Shown here: one piece after another, positions 8,286 to 17,002 of the stretch
Numbering within the stretch: position 1 is the first letter of the stretch
Layout: every line of letters starts with the position of its first letter
Source: Microbacterium sp. T32
Lineage (GTDB): Bacteria; Actinomycetota; Actinomycetes; Actinomycetales; Microbacteriaceae
Length of the DNA: 64,000 nt
Direction of reading: 5' to 3'
Assembly: GCF_001619615.1 (NCBI RefSeq)
Contig: NZ_LQQP01000020.1
Span: 1-64,000 of the forward strand
Translations under genes and position numbers: made by a program
The notes under the pieces: generated by a model
What the model was told of the DNA's origin: nothing
The model's input: the letters and a program-made list of their open reading frames with translations, nothing else
Databases searched by the model: none

Positions 8286-8821
8286 TCGCTTGCCGCCCTC
8301 TCTCGCGATGCGAGCTCCGAGAACCAACGCCCGGTGGTGGTGTAGTGCGTGATCCCCTGCTCGAGCACCAGCCGCTGGTAGCGGATGATGTCGGCCAACT
8401 CGGACGGGATACGTGCCGAGTCGATGACATCCGCGATGCCGTTGAGTTCCGTTGCCTTGGCGTCGTAGAGCGCACCGAACCGGTCGAGGACCTCGGGCCG
8501 ATCTTCGCTGTCCACCAAACCCAGGAAGAACAGCCGACCCAGGATGCCGGTCTCCACATCGCTGGCATCCGGCTCGGATTTCAACCACTCGAGGAACACG
8601 CGGCGCCCGTCGACCGTCGCCGAGTAGACGACCTTGCGCCGACCCTGGCCCGAGGGCTCCCCTCGCTCGATGAGTCCCGCGTTCACCAGCCCCGTGAGCG
8701 CCGAGGTCAGACTGCCGAAACTCGCCCGGTAGAAGAGCGAGACGGACGTCTCGAACTGTTTTCGCAGTCCGTACAACGTGTCGGGCCGGAGGAGGAGGAG
8801 TCCCAACACCACGAATTTCAT
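8282..8821 (-). CDS. PadR family transcriptional regulator
   Basis: 179 aa. It has an N-terminal winged helix (MKFVVLGLLLLRPDTLYGL ... SLTSALTGLVNAGLIER, wing with GQGRRKVVYS) and a C-terminal dimerisation helix region, the PadR subfamily 2 plan. The ATG at 8821 (MKFVVL) gives the normal N-terminus; the longer frame to 8863 would run through the inverted repeat. Likely represses itself and the divergent membrane gene through the palindrome at 8827-8855. Ligand unknown. Confidence 0.85.
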   Translation of the reverse strand: MKFVVLGLLLLRPDTLYGLRKQFETSVSLFYRASFGSLTSALTGLVNAGLIERGEPSGQGRRKVVYSATVDGRRVFLEWLKSEPDASDVETGILGRLFFLGLVDSEDRPEVLDRFGALYDAKATELNGIADVIDSARIPSELADIIRYQRLVLEQGITHYTTTGRWFSELASRERAASE

Positions 8822-8826
8822 GTTCC

Positions 8827-8855
8827 CAACAATATCTCGAATAGGTATATTGTTG
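8827..8855. promoter_or_regulatory. PadR operator (9-bp inverted repeat)
   Basis: Perfect arms CAACAATAT (8827-8835) and ATATTGTTG (8847-8855) with an 11-base spacer, AT-rich in a GC-rich genome. It lies between the divergent PadR gene and the membrane gene at 8878, where a repressor would cover both promoters. Confidence 0.7.
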
Positions 8856-8877
8856 CGAGCCAAGAGGAGGCAAGGAA

Positions 8878-9153
8878 ATGGTCACGTGGCTCTGGCTCGC
8901 CGTCACCGGGGTGTCCCTCACCGTGGCCGTGGTGTTGATCGTGCGCGGCGACGGTTCCCGCGTGCAGAAGCTCCAGCCCGTGCATGCGGCGGTCTGGGTG
9001 CAGTTGGCGCTGGCGTTCGGTTTCGCGGCGATCCTGGGCGGTTGGAACGTCATTTCCGGCGGCATTGCGGGGTGCGCCGCCGCCACCTACGTCATTTTCC
9101 TCGCGCTCCTGCGAAACGCGACCACCCCTCCCCGACACCAAGACCGACGATGA
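8878..9153 (+). CDS. Small membrane protein divergent from PadR
   Basis: 91 residues with three TM helices (WLWLAVTGVSLTVAVVLIV; AAVWVQLALAFGFAAILGG; AATYVIFLALL). An AGGAGGCAAGG binding site precedes the ATG. It shares the PadR operator and is followed after 10 bases by the YCII gene, probably in one transcript. No known family identified; a PadR-controlled membrane stress protein is the likeliest reading. Confidence 0.65.
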   Translation: MVTWLWLAVTGVSLTVAVVLIVRGDGSRVQKLQPVHAAVWVQLALAFGFAAILGGWNVISGGIAGCAAATYVIFLALLRNATTPPRHQDRR

Positions 9154-9163
9154 ACGGAGCCCC

Positions 9164-9457
9164 ATGAGCACCTTCGCCTACACCTTCGCTCCGCGGCGGA
9201 GCGACTTCCTCACCACGATGAGCGAGGCCGAGCGCAGCGCATTCGGCGGCCACGTCGGGTATACCGATGAGTTGTTCGCCGCCGGTGTGATCCTCTTCAA
9301 AGGAGCCGCACAGGATGGCTCCCTCGGCATCGTCGTCTTCGAAGCCGACGACGACACGTCGGCACGTCGGATCGTGGATGCCGACCCTGCCTCCTCCGTG
9401 ACGGACCTGGAGATCCGGCTCCTGCCGTTCTCCGTCGCAGCCATACGGAGTCGATGA
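9164..9457 (+). CDS. YCII-related domain protein
   Basis: 97 aa, a small ferredoxin-like fold protein of the YciI family. It has the conserved start YTFAPRRSDFLTTMSEAE, a central GHVGYTDELFAAGVILFKGA, and a valine/aspartate-rich end with VDADPASSVTDLEIRLLPF. YciI-like proteins are putative dehalogenase or muconolactone-isomerase-fold enzymes of unclear role. Its stop TGA (9455-9457) is followed, one codon later in the same frame, by the truncated second DinB-like gene. Confidence 0.75.
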   Translation: MSTFAYTFAPRRSDFLTTMSEAERSAFGGHVGYTDELFAAGVILFKGAAQDGSLGIVVFEADDDTSARRIVDADPASSVTDLEIRLLPFSVAAIRSR

Positions 9458-9460
9458 CGC

Positions 9461-10015
9461 CTCTCCGACGCCGCGCTGCGCGGGGTCGTCGATCAGATCG
9501 ATCCCGCCGACTTCTCGGCGCCGGTACCGAAGGACTGGAGTCAGCTCGAGTCGCCGACTCTGCTCGGCATCCTGGGCCGGCACGCGTACGACGAGGCGTG
9601 GATCCCCGACGTGATCGCCGGACGCGCCTCCGCGGACGGCGACCCCTACGCCGACGCCGACCTCTTGGGCGACGACCCGATCGCGTCGTACGACGCGCTG
9701 AATGACGCGGCTGGGGCGGCTGTGCGTTCTGGTCAGTTCGCGGAGACGTTCCGGTTCACGTACGGCGACTACTCCGCCGCCGACGGCTTCTCCCACCTGT
9801 CGATGTACCGCGCGTTCCAGGCCTGGTCGATCGCGAAGCACTTCGGCATCCCGTTCCACCTCTCCCCCGAGCTGATCGCCGGGCTCAACGAACACGTCGT
9901 CCCGCACGCCGACGAATTGCGACAGTGGGGCGTCTTCCCGCCCGCGATCGAGCCGCCCGCCGGCGCGGACGAAGAAACTCGGTTGCTGTGCGCGGTGGGG
10001 TACTGGGTGCCGTAG
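9461..10015 (+). pseudogene. DinB/MDMPI-like paralogue lacking its start
   Basis: The frame reads LSDAALRGVVDQIDPADF to the end (GYWVP) and matches the gene at 7371-7949 along its whole length, but lacks the first nine codons (MKTDELFL). It begins one codon after the YCII stop with no ATG or GTG at the right place; the first usable in-frame GTG is internal, at 9611. Near-identity in the second half (a few substitutions, such as T/S and P/Q) points to recent duplication. Probably untranslated or expressed only as a truncated form. Confidence 0.75.
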
Positions 10016-10060
10016 ACGCGCGACGGCCCCGGCGACACGGGCGACTGCGAGACTGGCACG

Positions 10061-10903
10061 ATGAGCGACTCGCGCGAAGCACGCGCAGAGCAACGACGCC
10101 AAGACGGCTCCAACGACGAAGCGGTCGAAGAAGAGATCGAGGTCGAGTTCGAAGAGGTCGTCGGCGAAGGAGCCGAGCGACTGCACCGGACGTTTCGCGC
10201 GACCCTCGTCACCGGCTTCCTGGGCGGAGTCGAAGTCGGCGTCGGCGTCCTCGTCTACCTCGGCATCCTCCCTGAAACGGGCGACCACCTGCTCGCCGGA
10301 CTCGGCTTCAGCGTCGGATTGATCGCGCTGCTCCTCGCGCACAGCGAACTCTTCACCGAGAACTTCCTCATGCCGGTCGCCGCACTCGTGGCCCGCGAGG
10401 GCACCGTGATGCACATGCTCAAGCTCTGGGGCGGCACCCTGCTGGCCAACCTGATCGGCGGGTGGCTGATCATGGCGATCATCGTCGCGGCGTTCCCCGA
10501 CTGGCATCCGGTGCTCTCCGAAACCGCCCTGCACTTCATTGATGCGCCGTTCAGCCTCGAGTTCGCGGCGCTGGCGATCCTCGGCGGAGCCGTCATCACG
10601 CTCATGACCAGAATGCAAGCCGGCACCGACTCCGAGCCCGCGAAGATCGTGGCGGCCGTCGCCGGCGGATTCATGCTCGCGGGGTTCCAGCTGTTCCACT
10701 CGATCCTGGACTCGCTGTTCGCGTTCGGAGCGATCATCAGCGGGGCCCCGATCACCTACCTCGACTGGCTGCTGTGGTTCCTGCCCGTCCTGGGGCTGAA
10801 CCTCGCCGGCGGGATCTTCCTCGTCACCCTGCTGCGCATCGTCCGCACGGGTGAGCTGTTCAAGCTCCGCCGCCGCCGGAACGAAGAACGCAACGACCGG
10901 TAG
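10061..10903 (+). CDS. Formate/nitrite transporter (FNT) family protein
   Basis: A 280-residue membrane channel of the FNT/YfdC group. An acidic N-terminal region (about 20-40, rich in Glu) precedes six TM helices with the FNT-like repeats FLGGVEVGVGVLVYLG, HSELFTENFLMP and LGGAVITLMTRMQAG. It ends in a basic tail (RRRRNEERNDR). The family conducts formate, nitrite or related anions. Ends with TAG, showing UAG is a normal stop here. Single gene, convergent with the ABC permease. Confidence 0.82.
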   Translation: MSDSREARAEQRRQDGSNDEAVEEEIEVEFEEVVGEGAERLHRTFRATLVTGFLGGVEVGVGVLVYLGILPETGDHLLAGLGFSVGLIALLLAHSELFTENFLMPVAALVAREGTVMHMLKLWGGTLLANLIGGWLIMAIIVAAFPDWHPVLSETALHFIDAPFSLEFAALAILGGAVITLMTRMQAGTDSEPAKIVAAVAGGFMLAGFQLFHSILDSLFAFGAIISGAPITYLDWLLWFLPVLGLNLAGGIFLVTLLRIVRTGELFKLRRRRNEERNDR

Positions 10904-10921
10904 GGGTCGGCGCACACCCAC

Positions 10922-12514
10922 TCACCGGGCGATGTCGCGCCTCCGGAACGCGGCGAACGCCAGCGCGAGAAACACCGCGACCACCGCGACCGTTCCGAAC
11001 ACCCCGGTCAGGTCGGCACCCTCCTCGATCACCGGAATGTGCCAGAACGGGCTGATCGCCAGGACCTCATCGCTGAAGTCGAACGTCGGCCCGAGGATCG
11101 TGAGACCGAACGTGGCGACGACGCCCACCCAGGCCACCACGGCCACGTGCGGACGCGCCGCCAACACGACAGCGGCGAGCGCGACGAGCGACCACACGGC
11201 CGGGAGCGACGCGAACGACTGCAGGAACGCCCCGTCGAACGTCAGCCCGATGTCCGCCCCGGCCGCCAACAGCGCCACGAGCACCCCCGCGAGCAGGACG
11301 CACACGGTCGACAACCCGAGAGCCATGACGAGGTTGCTGCCGAGATACGTCGCGCGGTGAATTCCCCCGGCGAGGACGGGTTCGACACGATCCGCGGCCT
11401 CCTCGGTGCGCATCCGGAGCACGACCTGCACGCCCGGAATCGCGGCGAGGATGCCGATGAGACTCATCACCGTGAGCAGGAACGCCGACATCAGCTCGTC
11501 CGACGTGGTCGCCCCGGCCGCGAGCACCTGGGCCACCGCGGGGTTGTCGCCGAGCAGATCCTGGATCGACGTCACGAAGTACCCGAAGACGAGCCCGAGC
11601 GCGAGGAACGCGATCACCCACACCACCGCCGACGGAGCAATGAGACGTGCGGCGAGCGCCCCGGTCGAGCGGACGCGCCCGCGCGCGGGCCCGGGGCGCG
11701 GCGCGATCACCCCCTGCCCGAAGTCGCGACGCGCCTGCAGGGCGAACGCCGCCGCCACCAACGCGGCCGCGAACACGACCGCCCACAGCAACGGCCACCA
11801 GTCATCGCCGCTGGCCGGGCGCGTCTCGGTCATCCACCCGAGGGGATTCGCCCACAGCGTCCACTCGGGCGCCTCGACCGCGTAACTGAACCCGCGCAGC
11901 ACGAACAGGACGCCGAGAACCCCGACCGCCAACGAGCTCGCCGTCCGCGCCTCCGATCCCAGCTGCCCGGCGACGGCTGCGACACCGGTGAACATCCACC
12001 CCGTCGCGGTGAACGTCGCTCCGAGCAGCAGCGATGACCCCACCGCTCCCCCGCACGCGATGGTCGCACCGGCGGCGACGATCCCGATCACCAGCGAGCC
12101 GATCGCCGCCATCGCCACCCCCGAGAGCAGCCGCGACGCCCGGCTCAGCACCCCCGACGCGAGAAGCTCCGCCTGACCCGAGTCCTCCTGCTCGCGCGTC
12201 GCCCGCACCACCGTGAAGATCGCACCCAACGCGGCCAGGAAGCCCCCGAGCGCCAGCGACCGCCACGCGGCAAAGCCGTCGCTGGTGGTCAGATCGAACG
12301 CCGGCCCGAGGATGAGACTCAGCGCGGGGTTGGCGCCGACGGCGGTCGCCAGCGCGGTGCGGTCGGCCTCGTCGGGAAAGATCCACGGGAAGACGAGAAC
12401 CGAGGATGCCGCGAGCACCGTCACCCCCACGGTCCACGGCGCGAACGAGCGGCGTGCGTCGTACCGGATCGAGGCCCGCAGCAGAGGGCCCGTGCCCGCG
12501 ATCGTGTCGTTCAT
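10922..12514 (-). CDS. ABC exporter permease (polyketide antibiotic exporter type)
   Basis: 530 aa with about twelve TM helices in two homologous halves, the plan of TipC/YhhJ-type 'exporter of polyketide antibiotics' permeases ([21 protein letters not shown] in the first half and [17 protein letters not shown] in the second). The ATG at 12514 overlaps the ATPase stop (ATGA). The longer open frame above is only a shadow of the ATPase gene. Works with the upstream ATPase as a drug or antibiotic exporter. Confidence 0.87.
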   Translation of the reverse strand: MNDTIAGTGPLLRASIRYDARRSFAPWTVGVTVLAASSVLVFPWIFPDEADRTALATAVGANPALSLILGPAFDLTTSDGFAAWRSLALGGFLAALGAIFTVVRATREQEDSGQAELLASGVLSRASRLLSGVAMAAIGSLVIGIVAAGATIACGGAVGSSLLLGATFTATGWMFTGVAAVAGQLGSEARTASSLAVGVLGVLFVLRGFSYAVEAPEWTLWANPLGWMTETRPASGDDWWPLLWAVVFAAALVAAAFALQARRDFGQGVIAPRPGPARGRVRSTGALAARLIAPSAVVWVIAFLALGLVFGYFVTSIQDLLGDNPAVAQVLAAGATTSDELMSAFLLTVMSLIGILAAIPGVQVVLRMRTEEAADRVEPVLAGGIHRATYLGSNLVMALGLSTVCVLLAGVLVALLAAGADIGLTFDGAFLQSFASLPAVWSLVALAAVVLAARPHVAVVAWVGVVATFGLTILGPTFDFSDEVLAISPFWHIPVIEEGADLTGVFGTVAVVAVFLALAFAAFRRRDIAR

Positions 12515-13419
12515 CGCGCAGCCTCCGCCTCGGGTTCGGACTCGTACAGGCGCAGGAAGAGCGACTCGAGCGACGGTGGCTCGACGGTCAGTGCCGACAG
12601 GCCGGCCGCGGCGAGCGCCGTGATCGCCTCGCCGATGCGGGCGGCGTCCGCGGTCGCGCGCACCTGCGACCCCTCGACGTGCACGTCGTGAAGGAGGGCG
12701 AGGGCCGCCGCGTCGGGAGCCTGATCGAGGGTGGCGTGGATGGCCGTGCGGGCATGGCCGCGCAGTTCGGCCAGCGTCCCCGTCTGCACCGTCCGGCCGC
12801 CGCGGATGATGGAGATGCGGTCGGCGAGCGTCTCGACCTCGGCGAGGATGTGGCTCGACAGCAGAACCGACACTCCGCGCGCCTTCGCTTCGGCGACGAC
12901 GTCCTGGAACACCGCCTCCATCAGCGGGTCGAGCCCGCTCGTCGGTTCGTCGAGGATGAGCAGCTCGGCATCCGAGGCGAGGGCGGCCACGATCGCCACC
13001 TTCTGGCGGTTGCCCTTCGAGTACTGACGCCCGCGCTTCGTCGGGTCGAGCTCGAACCGCTCGATGAGTTCCCGTCGTCGCGCCTCGTTCAGCCCGCCGC
13101 GCAGCGACCCGAGCAGGTCGATCGCCTCGCCGCCGGTCATGCTCGGCCACAGCGAGACGTCGCCGGGAACGTAGGCGAGACGCCGATGCAACCGCACCGC
13201 GTCGCGCCACGGGTCACCGCCCAGCACCCGCGCCGTACCGCCATCGGCACGCAGTAGCCCGAGCAGGATGCGGATCGTCGTCGACTTCCCCGCGCCATTG
13301 GGTCCGAGGAAGCCGTGCACCTCGCCCGCGTGCACCTCGAGGTCGATATCGGTGAGCGCCCGGAACCGCCCGAACGACTTGGTGAGCGACGTCACGTCGA
13401 TCACGGGGTTACCTGTCAT
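12511..13419 (-). CDS. ABC exporter ATP-binding protein
   Basis: 302 aa, DrrA-like. Walker [11 protein letters not shown]-loop [11 protein letters not shown], signature [15 protein letters not shown] (a KGNRQ variant of LSGGQ typical of this exporter family), Walker [14 protein letters not shown], switch SSHIL. AGGAAGGGCC precedes the ATG at 13419. Operon with the permease; divergent from the TetR gene, which probably represses it. Confidence 0.9.
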   Translation of the reverse strand: MTGNPVIDVTSLTKSFGRFRALTDIDLEVHAGEVHGFLGPNGAGKSTTIRILLGLLRADGGTARVLGGDPWRDAVRLHRRLAYVPGDVSLWPSMTGGEAIDLLGSLRGGLNEARRRELIERFELDPTKRGRQYSKGNRQKVAIVAALASDAELLILDEPTSGLDPLMEAVFQDVVAEAKARGVSVLLSSHILAEVETLADRISIIRGGRTVQTGTLAELRGHARTAIHATLDQAPDAAALALLHDVHVEGSQVRATADAARIGEAITALAAAGLSALTVEPPSLESLFLRLYESEPEAEAAR

Positions 13420-13466
13420 GGCCCTTCCTCCTGTCGATGTGGCGCCATCGTAGCGTGTTAATTCCT

Positions 13467-13492
13467 CGCGTGGGGAAATAATTCTCCACGCG
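13467..13492. promoter_or_regulatory. TetR operator (imperfect 26-bp palindrome)
   Basis: CGCGTGGGGA (13467-13476) and TCTCCACGCG (13483-13492) match at nine of ten positions around a six-base AT-rich centre. The site lies between the ABC ATPase start (13419) and the TetR start (13506), the usual place for a shared operator. Confidence 0.65.
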
Positions 13493-13505
13493 ATAGGATC
13501 GCACG

Positions 13506-14120
13506 ATGACGACGGCGGAAGATCCCGCTCCGCAGCGCTCCCCCGGGCGGCGAGGGGCGGGGAGCGGCACGCGAGAAGCGATCCTGGATGCCGCTCGCGA
13601 CCTCTTTGCGGCACAGGGGTTCGAGGCCGTCTCCGTGCGCTCCATCGCCGCGAAAGCCGGCGTCGACCCGGGCCTCATCCGCCACTTCTTCGGCGACAAA
13701 GACCGGCTGTTCGCCGCCACCGTGGCCGATCGCACCGTGATCCCGCAACGCATCGCGCAGGCCCTCGCCGGACCTCCCGAGACGATCGGCGTGCGGGTCG
13801 CCGACACCTACTTCTCGCTCTGGGAGGACGAGAAGACGCGGCCGATCTTCGAAGGGCTCGTGCGCACCGCGATCACCTCGCCCCACGGGGTGAGCATGCT
13901 GCTCGACGTGCTCGGCGGCCGCGTGCAGCAGACCACCCCGTTCCCACCCGGCCGGGAAGGCCGGATGCGAGGAATGGCACTGACGTCGTCCCACCTGTTC
14001 GGTGTCGCCGTCGCGCGCTACATCCTGCAGGTGCCGATGCTCGCGGACATGCCCCGGGACGAGCTCATCGCCGCGATCGCCCCCACCCTGCAGCGGTATC
14101 TCACCAGCCCCGACATCTGA
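13506..14120 (+). CDS. TetR family transcriptional regulator
   Basis: 204 aa. N-terminal TetR HTH ([20 protein letters not shown] then [20 protein letters not shown], with FGDKDRLF) and a helical ligand domain. It is divergently paired with the ABC exporter, so it likely represses the pump and itself through the palindrome at 13467-13492. The ligand is presumably an exported drug. Its 3' end is 12 bases from the convergent MMPL gene. Confidence 0.88.
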   Translation: MTTAEDPAPQRSPGRRGAGSGTREAILDAARDLFAAQGFEAVSVRSIAAKAGVDPGLIRHFFGDKDRLFAATVADRTVIPQRIAQALAGPPETIGVRVADTYFSLWEDEKTRPIFEGLVRTAITSPHGVSMLLDVLGGRVQQTTPFPPGREGRMRGMALTSSHLFGVAVARYILQVPMLADMPRDELIAAIAPTLQRYLTSPDI

Positions 14121-14132
14121 CGCGGCGCGGCG

Positions 14133-16268
14133 TCATGCCCGGGCCCCAGAGCCCTCCCCCGACGAGGGCGCACCGCTTCGCCGTCGGGGCCTGCCCGGCC
14201 ACCACCACGCCGCCCTGCCGAGCAGCGTCATGATCGCCGGCACCAGCAGGAGCCGGATCACGGTCGCGTCGACGAAGACGGCGACCGCGAGCCCGACGCC
14301 GAAGACCTTGATGACCGGGTTCGGGCTCAGCGTGAAGCTCAAGAACACCGCGATCATGATGACGGCGGCGGCCGAGATGACACCGCCCGTCTCGGCGAGG
14401 CCCGTGGTCACGGCATCCTTCGCCTGCGCTCCCCGAAGCCACGCGTGACGCACCGACGAGAGCAGGAAGACCTCGTAGTCCATCGACAGCCCGAAGAGCA
14501 CCGCGAACAGCATCATCGGCACGTACGGGTCCAGCGGCATCGGGCCGTCGAGACCGAACAGCTCGACGCCGTGTCCCTCCTGGAACACCCACACCAGCAC
14601 CCCGAAGGCGGCGGTGATCGACAGCCCGTTGCACAGCGCCGCCTTCACCGGCAGCACGACCGACCGGAACGTGAAGGCCACGAGCATCATCGCCGCGGCG
14701 ATGACGATGCCGATCAGCCACGGCAGCCGTTCCGAGATCCGGTCGCTCAGGTCGATACGGGTCGCGACCGCACCGCCGACGTGCGCCGACACGTCGCTCG
14801 ACGGGATCACCTCCGACCGCAGGGCGTGGACGAGATCCGCGGTCGCCGGGTCGCTCGGACCCGTCTCGGGCACGACTTGCATCGTGATCACGCTGTCGGC
14901 CGAGGTCGCCGGAGAGACCGACGCGACGCCGTCGAGTCCGGTCACCTCGGCGGCGAGATCGGCCCACGTCGCCGGATCGTCACCCTCCCCCACGAGCAGA
15001 AGCGGCGCGTTGTACCCGGCACCCCAGTGCTCGGCCAGCAGATCGAACGAGACGCGCTGATTCGACTCGGGCAGAGCGTTCCCCGGGCTCGACTGCCCCA
15101 ACTGCAGCGCGAGCGCCGGAAGAGAGATGGCCAGGAGAAGAGCGAGGGATGCCACACCCGCGACGATCGGGTGACGGGTGAGCCGCGGCGCGATCCGGGT
15201 CCACACACCCGGCCGCGACCCCGCCGACGTCGGGGAGATCGATGCCCGGTCGCGACGGCGCAGCGCCCGCCGTCCGATGATCGCCAGCACCGCGGGGGTC
15301 AACGTCAGGGTGGCGGCGACCGAGAACAGCACCACGACGGCGGTCGCGAACCCCAGCCACGCCACGAACTCCACGCCCGAGATCGCCAGCCCCGTCGCGC
15401 ACACGGCCACCGTCACCCCCGCCACCATCGCGGCCTCGCCGGCGTCATGGCCCGTGTCGGCGACGGCATCCACCACGTCCCGCCCGTCTCCGAGAGCCTG
15501 GCGGAAACGCGACAGCAGGAACAGCGCGTAGTCGATGCCGACGCCGAGCCCGACCATCGTCGCGAGGGTGACGGCGCTCTCGGGAATCGAGAACCCGTTG
15601 CTGAGCAGCCAGATCGACGCGATCCCGCCGGCCACGGCGATGATGCCCGTCGCGACGGGCACGAGAGCCGCCAGCGCCGACCCCAGCGCGATGAACAGGA
15701 CGATCACCGCGGCGATGACCCCCACGAGTTCGCTGTTCACGGTTCCCGCGCGGTCGAGCTGGGTGCCCAGCGGAGCTCCGATCGCCACCTCGAGCCCGGC
15801 GTCTCGAGCGGGATCGAGCGCGGCATCCACCGCTTTCTGCCAGTCCTTGCCCTCGATCTTCGGATCGCCCGGCACGCTCAGCCGCACCGCGTCGCCGTCC
15901 GGGGAGATTCGCCCGGTGCGCGCCGCCGCGATCGGGTCGTCGAGCGGGTTCTCGATGCTCTGACCTGCCGCATCGCCCACGGCGGCGACGACGTCGTCGA
16001 TGACCTCGGTCTGGCTCGCGATGTCGTCTCCCGCGATCACGATCTGGCTCGACGGAGTGTCCTCGGCGGTGTCATCGTCGCCGGCGGTGGTGAGCAGCTG
16101 CGCGGCGGACTGGCTGTCGCTCCCCGACACCGCGACGTCGTCCTGCAGGGCAGGCCCCACGACGTACGCGGTACCGAACACACCGGCGACCACGACGACC
16201 CACGCGATCAGCGTGAGCCAGCGATGGCGCGCACTGGCACGAGCCAGCGCAGAGACGGTTCGTTTCAT
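14133..16268 (-). CDS. MMPL family RND transporter
   Basis: 711 aa, inner-membrane RND exporter. TM1 near residues 18-37, a periplasmic loop, TM2-6 with VALTLATMVGLGVGIDYALFL-like GxxxDY (here VTLATMVGLGVGIDY), then the second half with LFGLSMDYEVFLLS. Both half-repeats carry the conserved DY pair of proton-relay residues. Length matches small actinobacterial MmpL-like proteins. Probably exports lipids or drugs. The gene ends in a basic tail and is preceded after six bases by the DUF2993 gene, likely in one operon. Confidence 0.9.
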   Translation of the reverse strand: MKRTVSALARASARHRWLTLIAWVVVVAGVFGTAYVVGPALQDDVAVSGSDSQSAAQLLTTAGDDDTAEDTPSSQIVIAGDDIASQTEVIDDVVAAVGDAAGQSIENPLDDPIAAARTGRISPDGDAVRLSVPGDPKIEGKDWQKAVDAALDPARDAGLEVAIGAPLGTQLDRAGTVNSELVGVIAAVIVLFIALGSALAALVPVATGIIAVAGGIASIWLLSNGFSIPESAVTLATMVGLGVGIDYALFLLSRFRQALGDGRDVVDAVADTGHDAGEAAMVAGVTVAVCATGLAISGVEFVAWLGFATAVVVLFSVAATLTLTPAVLAIIGRRALRRRDRASISPTSAGSRPGVWTRIAPRLTRHPIVAGVASLALLLAISLPALALQLGQSSPGNALPESNQRVSFDLLAEHWGAGYNAPLLLVGEGDDPATWADLAAEVTGLDGVASVSPATSADSVITMQVVPETGPSDPATADLVHALRSEVIPSSDVSAHVGGAVATRIDLSDRISERLPWLIGIVIAAAMMLVAFTFRSVVLPVKAALCNGLSITAAFGVLVWVFQEGHGVELFGLDGPMPLDPYVPMMLFAVLFGLSMDYEVFLLSSVRHAWLRGAQAKDAVTTGLAETGGVISAAAVIMIAVFLSFTLSPNPVIKVFGVGLAVAVFVDATVIRLLLVPAIMTLLGRAAWWWPGRPRRRSGAPSSGEGSGARA

Positions 16269-16274
16269 GGTTCG

Positions 16275-16934
16275 TCACCCTTCCGGGTTCTCGGAGCACT
16301 CGCGGAAGCGAGCGATCCCCGCTCCCTCCCCGGTGCTCGGGCTGGCGAAAGCGGTTCGTGCGTCGAGGATGGCAGCGCCGTCCACGAAATGCACCGCCGT
16401 GACGGTGAATCGCCCGTCACTGGGGAGCGGGATGCCATCGAGCAGCCGCGACACCGCGGAGGAACCCGGCCCGTCCGTGCCGCCGAGCATCTTCAGCGCG
16501 CGCGTGGCGGGAAGGGAGATACCCCCGGCGCTGACCGAATCGGCGACCACGACCCAGGCGCCGTCCTGTTCGCGGGCCACGAGCCTCACCTCCACGGGCA
16601 GCGTCATCCCGCGCACCGTGCGCTCGGTCGCGACGATCAGCGCACCGTCGACCGCGTGGACCGTGAAGCCGCGGTCCGCGCGGCAGTTCACGAGCGAATC
16701 GAGGGCGTTGTCGGGCACGCGCATCTCGGCATCGATCCGGCCGAGCGCCACCTGGAGGAGCGCGGGACCGCCCGCGAGGGAGGTCGTCACGCCCTGCACG
16801 GTGTCAGCGGCGGAGGCGAGTCGACTCTCGATCTGACCGCGGGCGACCGCCTCGCCGGTCAGCGCTCCGGCGACGAGGAGGCCGACGCCGATCGCGATCC
16901 CGACGACCCGGCGCCGTCTGCGAAGTGCTGTCAC
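16275..16934 (-). CDS. DUF2993 (LmeA-like) secreted protein
   Basis: 219 aa with an N-terminal anchor (RRRRRVVGIAIGVGLLVAGAL) and the DUF2993 fold. Family features include a conserved start after the TM (QIESRLASAADTVQGV), repeated 'V..G' beta strands, and ITATERTVRGM-like TERTVRGMTLPVEV. DUF2993 proteins such as LmeA bind envelope lipids. It lies just upstream of the MMPL exporter, fitting a lipid-handling pair. Confidence 0.75.
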   Translation of the reverse strand: MTALRRRRRVVGIAIGVGLLVAGALTGEAVARGQIESRLASAADTVQGVTTSLAGGPALLQVALGRIDAEMRVPDNALDSLVNCRADRGFTVHAVDGALIVATERTVRGMTLPVEVRLVAREQDGAWVVVADSVSAGGISLPATRALKMLGGTDGPGSSAVSRLLDGIPLPSDGRFTVTAVHFVDGAAILDARTAFASPSTGEGAGIARFRECSENPEG

Positions 16935-17002
16935 GTGAGCACTTCATCGTGTCGTCCTCCCGGAATCCGGGCGTCGGCCTGACGAAATGCTGACGATGCG
17001 GC

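Noticed and set aside
9455..9463. Stop read-through fusing YCII to the second DinB copy
   Set aside because: Same frame and one codon apart, but the DinB copy has simply lost its start; no context supports programmed read-through.
9092..10921. 609-codon minus-strand frame across the YCII/DinB/FNT genes
   Set aside because: Antisense shadow in GC-rich DNA; low-complexity Arg/Glu/Asp composition, and the plus-strand genes are clearly recognisable.
14445..16982. 845-codon plus-strand frame across the MMPL and DUF2993 genes
   Set aside because: Shadow of clear minus-strand genes; no domain and extreme Arg/His/Gln content.
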